Source of the DNA: JBFLYH01 sp964630235
Lineage (GTDB): Bacteria > Oederibacteriota > JAAXVQ01 > JAUVAV01
Assembly: GCA_964630235.1 (NCBI GenBank)
Contig: CAZVUO010000003.1
Location: 186,001 to 250,000 of the forward strand
Direction of reading: 5' to 3'
DNA: 64,000 bases
In this document: positions 1 through 8,156 of the stretch, piece by piece
Position numbering within the stretch: the first letter of the stretch is position 1
How the letters are laid out: every line of letters starts with the position of its first letter
The notes under the pieces: generated by a model
Told to the model about the DNA's origin: nothing
What the model saw: the letters and a program-made list of their open reading frames with translations, nothing else
The model's database searches: none
Translations under genes and position numbers: made by a program

Positions 1-2
1 GG

Positions 3-50
3 CTGCACTTCATCACGGTGAGCATCGGACTGGCGCTGAACCTGCTCTGA
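3..50 (+). CDS. 3' end of an unidentified protein
   Basis: The first 50 bases contain an open frame ending in TGA at 48-50 that gives a short C-terminus, LHFITVSIGLALNLL. The alternating polar/hydrophobic pattern would suit the last strand of an outer-membrane beta-barrel, but 15 residues are too few to name a family. The stop lies 5 bases before the TTG start of the sugar kinase, which would be consistent with one operon. Confidence 0.4.
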   Translation: MHFITVSIGLALNLL

Positions 51-55
51 CGCGC

Positions 56-961
56 TTGAACGCGCGCCCCTTTAGCATCCTGGTTCCTGGCAGCGTGCTG
101 CTGGACCTGTATGGCCCGGCGGAACGCCATTTGGGCGGCGCGGAGTTCAATTTCGCCTACCATGTCCACTGCCTGCAGGGCGGCGGCGTGGACTTTATCG
201 CCCGTATCGGCGCGGACGAGCCGGGCCGGTTCATCCAGGCCGAGCTCGGCCGCCGCGGCTTCCCCACCAGCCTGCTGCAGGTGGACCCCGCCAAGCGGAC
301 CAAGACCGTGCGCGTCCTGCGGGACGCGCACGGCCAGCCCTGCTACGATATTCCCACGGACGTGGCCTCCGAATTTTTGGACTTTCCGCCGCTTTCAGCC
401 GCAGCACTGGCCGGCTATGACCTGGTCTATTTCGGCACCACGCTCCAGCACGGCGCGCACAGCCGCAACACCTTGCGCCGGATCCTCGCGGCCTGCCCAG
501 CCCCAAAATTCTGCGACCTCAACCTGCGTCCGGGCAAATTCACCCGCGAGACCGTGGACTATTCCCTGCGGACCTGCGGCTTGCTCAAGCTCAACCACGA
601 GGAACTGGAGCAGGTCTCCGACGATTTCGGATTGAACGGTTCGGAGGAAGCGCGGCTCGCGTCTTTGGCCGCGGCTTTTTCCATCGGCACGATCTGTCTG
701 ACCAAAGGCGAAAAAGGCAGTTGCTTGTGGCGGGAAGGACGTTTAACCGAGCACGGGCTGTCGTGCATGCCGGCAGTTGATCCCGTAGGCGCGGGCGACG
801 CCTTCTCAGCGTGCCTGGCCCTGGGTTGGCTCAAGCAGTGGGAGGCTGGCCGTCTGCTCGCCGCGGCCAGCGAATTGGCGGGAGCCATCTGCGGCCTCCG
901 GGGCGCACTACCGACTGATCCGGATTTCCACCTGCCCTTCCGCGCCCGCCTCGAGGCCTGA
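56..961 (+). CDS. PfkB-family carbohydrate kinase
   Basis: A 301-residue sugar kinase of the ribokinase/fructokinase (PfkB) family, which moves the gamma-phosphate of ATP to a sugar hydroxyl in the cytoplasm. The C-terminal family signature DPVGAGDAFSA lies near residues 241-251 and contains the catalytic aspartate of GAGD. An N-terminal GGAEFNFAYH segment matches the sugar-binding region. The length is normal for the family. The start is a TTG just after the upstream stop. The substrate cannot be told from sequence; related enzymes in sugar loci act on fructose. The gene converges with the trehalose operon, leaving 7 bases between the stops. Confidence 0.85.
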   Translation: MNARPFSILVPGSVLLDLYGPAERHLGGAEFNFAYHVHCLQGGGVDFIARIGADEPGRFIQAELGRRGFPTSLLQVDPAKRTKTVRVLRDAHGQPCYDIPTDVASEFLDFPPLSAAALAGYDLVYFGTTLQHGAHSRNTLRRILAACPAPKFCDLNLRPGKFTRETVDYSLRTCGLLKLNHEELEQVSDDFGLNGSEEARLASLAAAFSIGTICLTKGEKGSCLWREGRLTEHGLSCMPAVDPVGAGDAFSACLALGWLKQWEAGRLLAAASELAGAICGLRGALPTDPDFHLPFRARLEA

Positions 962-968
962 TCCCGGG

Positions 969-2204
969 TTAAAGCCGGATGATGTTCTGGCCCGGCTGGC
1001 GCACGCAGTGGAACAGGCTGATATATTCCCGCAAATGCCGGGTGATCAGAAAATTGCGCCGCACGTGCTCCCGGCCCAGCTTGGCCATGGCCAGTGATTC
1101 CGCGGGGTGGTTGAGCACGCGCCGGATATAGTAGGCCGCCCCTTCGACGGTGTAGGTCAGCCAGCCGGTCGTGCCGTGCAAAACCTGCAGAGGGATCCCC
1201 CCCACATCCGAAGCCACCACGGGCTTGCGTTTCCAAAGCGCCTCGCTGACCGTGAGCGCGAACCCCTCGCGCAGGGATTTCTGGAGAATGACCGAACTGC
1301 CCCGCTGCAAGGCGTTGATCTCCACGTTCGACCCCGTTGGCAGATCGAGCACGTGCAGGTCAGGGTCCTGACCGGCCGCTTCCTGCAAACGCGCCAGGAT
1401 CTCCCCGGATTCCGGATCGTCGCTGGCGCCGCCGCCGGCCAGCAGCAGCTGGACCTTGGGATGCGTCTTTTTGACCAGCCGGTAGGCCGCGATCACGCCC
1501 AAGGGGTCCTTGAGCTTGTCGAACCTCGAGATCTGCGTGACCAGCGGGCGCGCGGGGTCCAGGTTGAACCGCTCCAGGGTCTGGCGCACGAAGGATTCGG
1601 GCAGCTCCCGGTTCTTATCCGACAGCGGGTCAATGGAAGGCGCGATCATGAACTGCGGATGATCCAGCTTTTGCGCGAAGCGCGGATGGGAAAACACCGA
1701 AGCGTCGTAGGCTTGGATGCGGGCGCGGAGAAATTCCCAGGCCTCCGGATGAGGGCTGGAAAGGTCAATATGGCAGCGGAAGACCCACTTCTGGTCCGGA
1801 GGCCGCTGGCCCTGGATCAGTCCGGCCGGCTGGGGATCGTGAATGAAAACGATGTCCCGGTTCAGCGCGCCGCGCAGGCGCCGGCCGTTTTCTTCGGTGG
1901 CTGCTTCGTAAGCGGCGGCCATCTCCGGCGTGAGTAACTCGGGACGGCCGTGCAGGGCGTTGTGCAGGGTCTTGGTGGCCGCAAAAAAGGCCGGGGGCCC
2001 GGTGACCACTTCCCACGCGGTCGGGATTCCGAGCTCGTTCAGCAAGGGAACGAGATTTTGCAGGATCTCGGCCACGCCGCCGCCCTCGCGGGTGGAATTG
2101 ACCATGACCACGCGTAACCCGCGCAGGGTCTCGCCCAGGCGCCGGAGGAGCTGGTAATCGGTCTCGCCGATCAATTTCCGGTAATCAGCCAGTGAAGCGG
2201 CCAT
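969..2204 (-). CDS. treT: TreT-type trehalose synthase (GT4)
   Basis: A 411-residue GT4-type glycosyltransferase resembling TreT, which joins an NDP-glucose to glucose to form trehalose, reversibly in known members. The N-terminal NSTREGGGVAEIL segment is typical of the TreT/trehalose phosphorylase group, and the retaining-GT motif EGFALTVSE is near residues 310-318. A glycogen-synthase-like VGGIPLQV segment follows. It is the last gene of the otsA-otsB-TM-DUF5752-treT operon and starts 7 bases after the DUF5752 stop. The operon therefore has two trehalose routes: OtsA/OtsB through trehalose 6-phosphate, and this one-step enzyme. A trehalose phosphorylase activity is a possible alternative. 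Confidence 0.83.
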   Translation of the reverse strand: MAASLADYRKLIGETDYQLLRRLGETLRGLRVVMVNSTREGGGVAEILQNLVPLLNELGIPTAWEVVTGPPAFFAATKTLHNALHGRPELLTPEMAAAYEAATEENGRRLRGALNRDIVFIHDPQPAGLIQGQRPPDQKWVFRCHIDLSSPHPEAWEFLRARIQAYDASVFSHPRFAQKLDHPQFMIAPSIDPLSDKNRELPESFVRQTLERFNLDPARPLVTQISRFDKLKDPLGVIAAYRLVKKTHPKVQLLLAGGGASDDPESGEILARLQEAAGQDPDLHVLDLPTGSNVEINALQRGSSVILQKSLREGFALTVSEALWKRKPVVASDVGGIPLQVLHGTTGWLTYTVEGAAYYIRRVLNHPAESLAMAKLGREHVRRNFLITRHLREYISLFHCVRQPGQNIIRL

Positions 2205-2211
2205 GCCCTGC

Positions 2212-2961
2212 TCAGTTCCCTTTCCGGACGCGCCGGATCCAGCCGCGCACCACGGGCGCCAGCGCGGTAGGACCGGGCCGGCTGATCGCGCGCTGGAAAG
2301 CTCGCTGCCATTTTTTTCCTCCCAAAATGCCGATCATCCGGCCGCGGATCTGTTCCAGGTCCAGCTGATAGAAATCGAGTTCGGCGATGGCCTTGGCCTC
2401 GGCGGTCAGCCGGAACCGATCGGCCAGCCAGGCGGAAAAATCGTTGTTCCATTCGCTGGGCGCGGCCTGGTGCAGGGGCGCCTCGACCAGATGGTAAAAC
2501 AGGCTTCCCACGTCCACGCGTTCGAGGGCCTGAATGAATTCCGTCCGGCCGTCGGCCTCGATCCCGGCGGACAACACAATGCTGGTCGAGCGGCCGAAAT
2601 GAAACTCCATCCCGGGCGGCGCGCTGCGTTCCCAGCGGCGCGGGTCGTTTCGGGCGCGGCCGATGATCTCCAGCAGCGCTTCCCGCAAATCGCGCAAGGC
2701 GGGGTACGCGCGCAGATCCAGCACGGCGATCTGCTCGGCCATTTCCTCCTCCCGCAGTTTTTCGCTCAGCCAGGAGGCGAAATCCGATCGGGGCGTGTCC
2801 GGCAGAAAGTGCAGGGTGCGTAAAAAACGGTAGGTATGGTGGTAGATGGAGGACCCATCCACCTCGCGCAATCCCTGGTGCAGCTCGGCCAGGGTCTGGG
2901 CCCTCAGGCCCGTGAGCCCGATGGCCTGCACCGAGGTCATGAAAATAAAGGGTTCGGCCAC
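2212..2961 (-). CDS. DUF5752-like protein with internal duplication
   Basis: A 249-residue soluble protein of unknown function that I associate with the DUF5752 family, known to me mainly as a neighbour of trehalose synthases. It is built from two similar halves (about residues 3-101 and 118-214). Each has a short beta segment, then ELxQGLxxVD-like, SxxYH, a (D)FxxWL motif (FASWLSEK, FSAWLADR) and a helix with AVLDL/AELDF before a final DLxxxRxxx(I)G helix. The GTG start is supported by AGGAG seven bases upstream. The histidine and tyrosine conserved in both halves could be functional. Operon position suggests a role in trehalose synthesis or its control; this is inference. Confidence 0.65.
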   Translation of the reverse strand: MAEPFIFMTSVQAIGLTGLRAQTLAELHQGLREVDGSSIYHHTYRFLRTLHFLPDTPRSDFASWLSEKLREEEMAEQIAVLDLRAYPALRDLREALLEIIGRARNDPRRWERSAPPGMEFHFGRSTSIVLSAGIEADGRTEFIQALERVDVGSLFYHLVEAPLHQAAPSEWNNDFSAWLADRFRLTAEAKAIAELDFYQLDLEQIRGRMIGILGGKKWQRAFQRAISRPGPTALAPVVRGWIRRVRKGN

Positions 2962-2965
2962 GGGT

Positions 2966-3643
2966 CTACTCCTGGCCGTTGCCCTTCCCGGAGTCTTCCT
3001 TGAGCAGTTCGATCAGGAATTCCCGCGCCAGGTCCTTGCACCCCAGCCCGAAGGCCAGCGCGGCGGCGATCCCGGCGGTTCCCAGCACGATGTAGACCGC
3101 CAGAGTCAGGAACCGTCCGGCCAAGCCCAACTGTTCCAGGGAATAAATCATGGCCACGCCGAAGACGCCCCAGGCGATCACTTTGCCCCAGAAATGCGGG
3201 TGCTGCAAACGGGTGGTGGCCAAAAATAGCTGGGTCAGCACCGAGAGGAACATGGCCATCAGGGCGCCCAAGAGCAGGATCAGGATGAACCCCAGCACCC
3301 TCGGCACCATTTCGAGCAGCGTGTGCAGGATGCTTTCGCCCACGCCCAGGAACCGGACCGAGATCAGAATCACCACGTAGAGGGCGGCGTAAAAGAAAAA
3401 ATTCGAGAGCGAGTCGGATACCGGGTGGCCGTGCGTGCTTTTGGACCATAACCGGAAAAGCCAAATGTCCCCGGTTTTTTGATCCAGCTTCATCCACCGA
3501 AACAGCACATGCGCCAGGTTCCGGATCAGCCAGGCGCAGAACAACCCCGCCAGCAACACCAGCAGGGCGGCCACGATTTTCGGCGCGTAGGCGGCCGCGT
3601 CATTGAGAAAAGTAATCCAGGGTTTAAGCCAGAACGCGTCCAT
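2966..3643 (-). CDS. TM-helix-repeat membrane protein, MscS-related
   Basis: A 225-residue integral membrane protein with about five hydrophobic segments (near residues 20-42, 85-103, 115-140, 148-165 and 178-200). The pattern resembles the conserved TM-helix repeat found in front of small-conductance mechanosensitive channels. It ends with AALAFGLGCKDLAREFLIELL, like the pore-helix end of MscS-type proteins (AxGLGxxDLxxNF), and the cytoplasmic MscS beta domain is missing. Lying inside a trehalose operon, it could be an osmotic sensor or a release channel for compatible solute; that is inference. It starts 17 bases after otsB, with AAGGGAG upstream. Confidence 0.7.
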   Translation of the reverse strand: MDAFWLKPWITFLNDAAAYAPKIVAALLVLLAGLFCAWLIRNLAHVLFRWMKLDQKTGDIWLFRLWSKSTHGHPVSDSLSNFFFYAALYVVILISVRFLGVGESILHTLLEMVPRVLGFILILLLGALMAMFLSVLTQLFLATTRLQHPHFWGKVIAWGVFGVAMIYSLEQLGLAGRFLTLAVYIVLGTAGIAAALAFGLGCKDLAREFLIELLKEDSGKGNGQE

Positions 3644-3660
3644 GGTTTTTTTGCTCCCTT

Positions 3661-4452
3661 CTACGGTTTGGGTTCCCGGGGAGCGGCCAATTCCCGCAAC
3701 AGCCGGGCTGCCTCCCCCGTATTGCGCAACCGGTAGGTCGCGGCGGTTTTGCCCGAACCCACTTTAAAACCGAACGCCCTGGGCCCCAAGCGGCGGAGCG
3801 CGGCAAAAGCGTCTTCATCCGTGGCATCATCGCCCACATAGATGCAGAGCCCGGTCCGGCGCCAGCCGGGCGCCAGGGATCGCGCCAGCCGGGCCGCGGC
3901 CCGGCCTTTTCCGCTCCAGCCGGGCACGCGGAATTCTAGCACCTTTTTGCCCCCGCGTACCGCGAAGGGAAACGTCCGCGCCGCGGCGCGCGCCGCCTTC
4001 AGCAGCCCGGCGATCCCGGACCGGGACGCGCGGCGGTAGTGCAAACTCAGTTCGGGCCCTTTGCTTTCGAGCAGTGCCCCTGGGCAGCGCCGCGCCACGA
4101 GCCGCAGCGCCCGGGCCAGCCGGCGCGCGCGTTCCATCCACAGCCGTGAAATCCGCGGGGCACGGTAACCGCTGGCGCCGTGATTGCCCACATAGAGAAG
4201 GCCCGGAATGCCCACGCGGCGGCGCAGGTCTTCCAGGGCACGGCCGCTGATCACAACGACACGGTTGCCCTGCGGCCGGCGGAGAGCGCCGAGAACCCGC
4301 CGCATCCCCGGCGCCAGCCGGGCCTTGCCCGGAGTGGCCGCGATCGGCGACAGGGTGCCGTCGAAATCCAGCATCAGGAGTTTGGGGGCCGCGGCGCGCC
4401 ACGCGGCCAGCCGGCCGGCCGCCTCCGCAGTCGCGAAAAACCACCTCGCCAT
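3661..4452 (-). CDS. otsB: Trehalose-phosphate phosphatase
   Basis: A 263-residue HAD-superfamily phosphatase that removes phosphate from trehalose 6-phosphate. Motif I, LDFDGTLSP, lies at residues 28-36 and supplies the nucleophile and acid/base aspartates. VVISGRALEDL and YVGNHGASG match the OtsB cap region, and the metal-binding motif GDDATDEDAF lies near residues 212-221. The length is normal. It follows otsA by 12 bases and precedes the TM-repeat protein, so the two enzymes of the pathway are almost certainly co-transcribed. Confidence 0.93.
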   Translation of the reverse strand: MARWFFATAEAAGRLAAWRAAAPKLLMLDFDGTLSPIAATPGKARLAPGMRRVLGALRRPQGNRVVVISGRALEDLRRRVGIPGLLYVGNHGASGYRAPRISRLWMERARRLARALRLVARRCPGALLESKGPELSLHYRRASRSGIAGLLKAARAAARTFPFAVRGGKKVLEFRVPGWSGKGRAAARLARSLAPGWRRTGLCIYVGDDATDEDAFAALRRLGPRAFGFKVGSGKTAATYRLRNTGEAARLLRELAAPREPKP

Positions 4453-4464
4453 GATGCCCGGCGC

Positions 4465-6048
4465 CTACGGACGGACCGCGGCCGTGTCCTCGGCCAGTTT
4501 CACGACATCTTGGAACAGCAGCTGCGCCCACTGAAAAACGTTCTGTTCCGCCACGATCTGGCGCATGCGCCCCAGGCGCTGTTTCTGCTCCTCCACGGGC
4601 ATTTGCAGGGCCTGATGGAGCGCGGCCGCGAAATGATGCAGGTCGTAGGGATTGATCAGCAGGGCCTGCTCCAATTCCCGGGCCGCTCCGGTGAACTGGG
4701 ACAGCACCAGCACGCCCCGGTCATTGCTGGACGCGGCCACGAACTCCTTGGCCACCAGGTTCATGCCGTCATGCAGGGAGCTGACGATGCAGACGTCGGC
4801 TAATTTGTAGAACGGGATCAGCGTGTCGAAGTCGTGCTGCCCTTTCCGGAAGATGACCGGGATCCACTCCGGGCTGCCATATTTGGCGTTGATCTCCTCG
4901 CAGCGCGTGTCTATCTTTTGGACCACCTGTTGGTAGTCTTCCAAATTTTCACGGCTGGGGACGCCGACCTGGATCATGACGATCCGGCCGTGGTATTCAG
5001 GGTACAGTTCCAGCAGGCGGTCCAGGGCGTCCAGGCGTTCGGGAATGCCCTTGGTATAGTCCAGGCGGTCCACGCCCAGCAGGACTTTTTTGCCTTCCAG
5101 ATACAGGGCCTGGGTGATCTGCTGGCAAGCCTGAACCGCATTCCGGCTGTCCGCCAGCTGGTAAACAGACTGAAAATCAATGGAAATGGGATAGGCGCGG
5201 ATTTGCGTCCTGGATTCATTCCGGATCACTTGCATTTTCTCCCAATCCAGCCGCGCTTCCAGTTCCAGCCCCACGGTCTCGATGAAGTTGGCGGCGTGGT
5301 ACTGGACGTGGAAGCCCAGGATATCGTTGGCCAGGAGTCCGTCGAGGATTTCTTTTTTCCAGGGGCAAATGCGGAAAATCTCAGGATTGGGCCAGGGAAT
5401 ATGCCAGAACATGATCGTGGTCAGGTCCGGCCGGGCTTCCTTGATATATTTCGGAACCAGGCAAAGGTGGTAATCCTGCAAGAACACGATGCTGTTGGGA
5501 GTGGCCATTTCCAAAATGGCTTGCGCGAATTTGCGGTTGACGGCTTGGTAGGTTTGCCAGGTCTCGGGAACAAAGCGCGGACGGATATAACAAACGTGGC
5601 ACAGGGGCCAGAGGGTTTCATTGGCAAAACCCTCATAGTAGCCTTTTTCCTCTTCGGGAGTCAGCTGCAGGCGCCGCAGATGGTAAGCAGGGCGGTTGGG
5701 CGGAACGGGCACCAGACCTTTGGCGTCCGCCGCCGCGAAATCCGTTTCGCCGCTCCCGCAGCATACCCATATGGCCTGGCAGGCGGCGGCCATGGAATCG
5801 AGGGCGATGGTCAGCCCGCCGGCGTAACGGTACCAGCTAACCGTTTCCCCGGAGCGGATATGCACATAGGGTTCGCGGTGGGAGGCCAGGATCAGCTGCC
5901 TGCCCTTGAGTTTACGGTTGACGAGATCGGTCAAGGTGTCGCGGCTGCTGATATGCTGTAATTCGCGCAGCCGTTCCGCCCGTTCCGCGGCGCGGGCCAA
6001 CGAGTCTTTGATGGTCCGCAACGAACGCTCAAAAAAATTCTGCGGCAT
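4465..6048 (-). CDS. otsA: Trehalose-6-phosphate synthase
   Basis: A 527-residue GT20 enzyme that joins UDP- (or ADP-) glucose to glucose 6-phosphate. Family motifs are clear: WYRYAGGLTIAL near the N-terminus, QDYHL, FWHIPWPNPE, GVDRLDYTKGIPERL and HDGMNLVAKEFVA. I prefer the ATG at 6048 to an in-frame start at 6075, because AGGAGGT lies just upstream of 6048 and the extra nine residues fall over the leader T-tract. An N-terminal extension of about 60 residues precedes the usual GT20 start and looks helical. It is the first gene of the trehalose operon and has its own promoter and structured leader. Confidence 0.95.
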   Translation of the reverse strand: MPQNFFERSLRTIKDSLARAAERAERLRELQHISSRDTLTDLVNRKLKGRQLILASHREPYVHIRSGETVSWYRYAGGLTIALDSMAAACQAIWVCCGSGETDFAAADAKGLVPVPPNRPAYHLRRLQLTPEEEKGYYEGFANETLWPLCHVCYIRPRFVPETWQTYQAVNRKFAQAILEMATPNSIVFLQDYHLCLVPKYIKEARPDLTTIMFWHIPWPNPEIFRICPWKKEILDGLLANDILGFHVQYHAANFIETVGLELEARLDWEKMQVIRNESRTQIRAYPISIDFQSVYQLADSRNAVQACQQITQALYLEGKKVLLGVDRLDYTKGIPERLDALDRLLELYPEYHGRIVMIQVGVPSRENLEDYQQVVQKIDTRCEEINAKYGSPEWIPVIFRKGQHDFDTLIPFYKLADVCIVSSLHDGMNLVAKEFVAASSNDRGVLVLSQFTGAARELEQALLINPYDLHHFAAALHQALQMPVEEQKQRLGRMRQIVAEQNVFQWAQLLFQDVVKLAEDTAAVRP

Positions 6049-6070
6049 CCGCACCTCCTGAAAATGAAAA

Positions 6071-6122
6071 GCCATCTAGAGCGAAGCTCCAGATGGCGGC
6101 CCGACCATCAGCCTTCTCCTCC
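6071..6122 (-). promoter_or_regulatory. Possible attenuator and leader peptide before otsA
   Basis: On the minus strand a ribosome-binding site GGAGGAG (6122-6116) precedes an ATG at 6108 that opens a 10-codon frame, MVGPPSGASL, ending in TAG at 6078-6076. The end of this frame lies inside a hairpin with 12-base arms (6097-6086 and 6082-6071, one non-canonical pair, three-base loop). The hairpin is followed at once by TTTTCATTTT. A terminator-like hairpin in front of the otsA ribosome-binding site, overlapped by a translatable leader, resembles an attenuator. It could instead be the terminator of the upstream beta-helix gene. Confidence 0.45.
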
Positions 6123-6181
6123 GGAACCGATCCGGACCCGCTCCCGATCTTATTCACCCATGCGTTCGACCTCCGGGAAGT

Positions 6182-6210
6182 ATTGTAAACAAGGCTCCGC
6201 CAGGGCGCAA
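6182..6210 (-). promoter_or_regulatory. Probable sigma-70 promoter of the trehalose operon
   Basis: Reading the minus strand, TTGCGC (6210-6205) and TACAAT (6187-6182) are separated by 17 bases. Transcription would start near 6175 and run through the leader hairpin to otsA. The region also holds GGAGGT followed by a three-codon ATG frame, probably without meaning. Confidence 0.5.
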
Positions 6211-6238
6211 GGCAAAAGCTCCGCGCGGCCGGTTTTTT

Positions 6239-8050
6239 TTACCGGATAACCGCCACCTTGGCCGCGGCGATTTCCCGGCCGTTTACCCGGATCCGCGCCA
6301 GATACAGCCCCGGAGCGGCGTTCCGGCAATCCCAGCTCACGGCCTGATCGCGTCCGGCCGGCACCCGTTGACTGACCGCCGCGACCCGTTCGCCGTGCAG
6401 ATTGTACACCGACACGCGCACCTCCGCCTCGCTGCCCATCTCCAGCACGAAGCGGACGGTCTCGCGCGCGGGATTGGGATAGGTCAGCAGCAACACCGAG
6501 AGACCCGCCGGAAGGCCCGGGGGTGTGCACGTGGCGGTCACCGAAGGCGAAGCGGTCTGCGTTGGCGCCGGCGTGTGGGTGGGCGAAACCGTGGAGGTGG
6601 GCGAAATGGTGGGGCTCGGTGTCGGGGTAGGCGTAATGACCGCCACTTTGGCCGAAAGGACGGATGAGTTGTTTTGCGCGTCCGTACCGATGGCGCACAC
6701 ATATGCCCCGGGAGGCACACCGTCCCCCGGCACTGTCCACGCGCCGCCGGTCGCCGTGGCAGATCCCACATAGCGCGTGGTTCCATCCTGCGCCCCGTTG
6801 CCCTCGGCCACGAAGACCTCGACGTAGTCATTGGCAACCGCCAGACCGCTGATGTATCCCCCGGCCACGGCGGTCTGCACGGTTGGGGCGACATGGGTGC
6901 CATTGGCGCTGTTCAGCAGGCGGATCGGATAATCGCCGCACGCCACGATGGTATTCCCATAAAATCCGTTGCGTACGACCGTCGTGCCATCCGCATAGAT
7001 GCCCGAGCCCGTGGTGTCCGCGATCAGGTTGCCCTGCCCGCCTGGCAGGCCGATCCAGTTCCCGGCCGCGTCCCCGCCTAAGAAAACACCCTGCAGACAG
7101 CTTCCCGAGAACCCGCCGACCGGAAGGATTCCAAACCGGTTGGCGGTCGCCGTGTTGCCCGTGGATCCATTCCCGAAAAAGAACATCCGGTTGGCCAGCT
7201 GGTTGGCCGCCAGCCAGTTGCCGTTGCCGTAAATGAAAATACTGGCGTTGTTTCCGTTGGGAACCACCGCCGACCCGGCGGCGGTAAACCCAAAATAATT
7301 TCCCAGCACCTGCTGCCGGCTGCCGTCCAGAGTGAGCCCCTCTCGCCGGTTGCCCGAGATAATATTGCGCCCGGCCGCGGTTGCGTTGCCGATCCAGTTG
7401 TTCGCGCCCAGGCCGGTGACGAGTCCATTCTCATTGGCCAGAGCAGCCGTGCCGGCCGGGTTGAGCCCCAGGTAATTCCCCAGCACGAGATTGAACGACC
7501 CCGTGATCTCCAGTCCGGCCGCATGGTTGCCGGAAAAAACATTCCGCGCGCCGGCCGTGGTCCCGCCCAGCCGGTTGCCGTTGCCGGTGACCACCGCGCC
7601 CCGGGTGTTGCCGCGGCCGGCGGCGCCGGACCAGTCGGTCCCCAGCGCGCAGCCGAGCAGAGAGTTGCCGTCGGACTCCAACCGCGCCCCCGTCACGCCG
7701 CTGACCAGGGCCAGCGCCCGCAGCAGACTGCCGTCAGAACCGGCTTGCATAATGAACAGCTCACAGGCCCCGCCATCGCCCGTGGACCCCACGGTCGTGC
7801 CGGCACCCTCCACGACCACCGGATCCGAAACCAGGAGCGGCGTGTGGACCGTGATGGACGTACCCTGCGCAAAAGCGATGGTGTCCTGGCCGGTGGTGGT
7901 ATTGGAGGCGGCCACGGCTGCCCGCAGGGTGTTGTTTCCCGTGTCCGCCGCGCTGGTCACAAGCATGACCGCGGCAAACATTGAACGCGCAGCGCCGAGT
8001 GCCAAACAGATCAGGCAGGCCGTTATACCCAAGACCCTCCGGGATACCAT
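6239..8050 (-). CDS. Secreted parallel beta-helix protein with C-terminal sorting-like domain
   Basis: A 603-residue exported protein. The ATG at 8050 is favoured, with GGAG eight bases upstream, because it begins directly with a signal peptide; an upstream in-frame TTG at 8083 has no ribosome-binding site and sits at the likely transcription start below a TATAAT box (8095-8090). Residues from about 40 to 370 are rich in N-x-I/L-x-G-N and NYLGL/NYFGF turns, typical of right-handed beta-helix repeats. A short beta domain follows, then a Thr/Pro/Ser linker, then about 80 residues starting YPNPARETVRF and ending AKVAVIR. This last part resembles FlgD/type A sorting domains of type IX-like secreted proteins. 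No ligand can be named. Confidence 0.75.
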   Translation of the reverse strand: MVSRRVLGITACLICLALGAARSMFAAVMLVTSAADTGNNTLRAAVAASNTTTGQDTIAFAQGTSITVHTPLLVSDPVVVEGAGTTVGSTGDGGACELFIMQAGSDGSLLRALALVSGVTGARLESDGNSLLGCALGTDWSGAAGRGNTRGAVVTGNGNRLGGTTAGARNVFSGNHAAGLEITGSFNLVLGNYLGLNPAGTAALANENGLVTGLGANNWIGNATAAGRNIISGNRREGLTLDGSRQQVLGNYFGFTAAGSAVVPNGNNASIFIYGNGNWLAANQLANRMFFFGNGSTGNTATANRFGILPVGGFSGSCLQGVFLGGDAAGNWIGLPGGQGNLIADTTGSGIYADGTTVVRNGFYGNTIVACGDYPIRLLNSANGTHVAPTVQTAVAGGYISGLAVANDYVEVFVAEGNGAQDGTTRYVGSATATGGAWTVPGDGVPPGAYVCAIGTDAQNNSSVLSAKVAVITPTPTPSPTISPTSTVSPTHTPAPTQTASPSVTATCTPPGLPAGLSVLLLTYPNPARETVRFVLEMGSEAEVRVSVYNLHGERVAAVSQRVPAGRDQAVSWDCRNAAPGLYLARIRVNGREIAAAKVAVIR

Positions 8051-8156
8051 GGGATTGCTCCGGTGCGAAGATGATGTTTTCAAGAGATTATTATACCTAA
8101 AGGCAAGACGTGGGGGGCGGAAATCCCCATACCGGGAGCGTGGTGAAACGCTCCGA

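Noticed and set aside
4834..5961. 375-residue open frame on the plus strand
   Set aside because: Antisense to otsA, whose GT20 motifs are all intact.
6188..6204. Three-codon leader frame MGE after the otsA promoter
   Set aside because: It has GGAGGT before it but is too short to be distinguished from chance.
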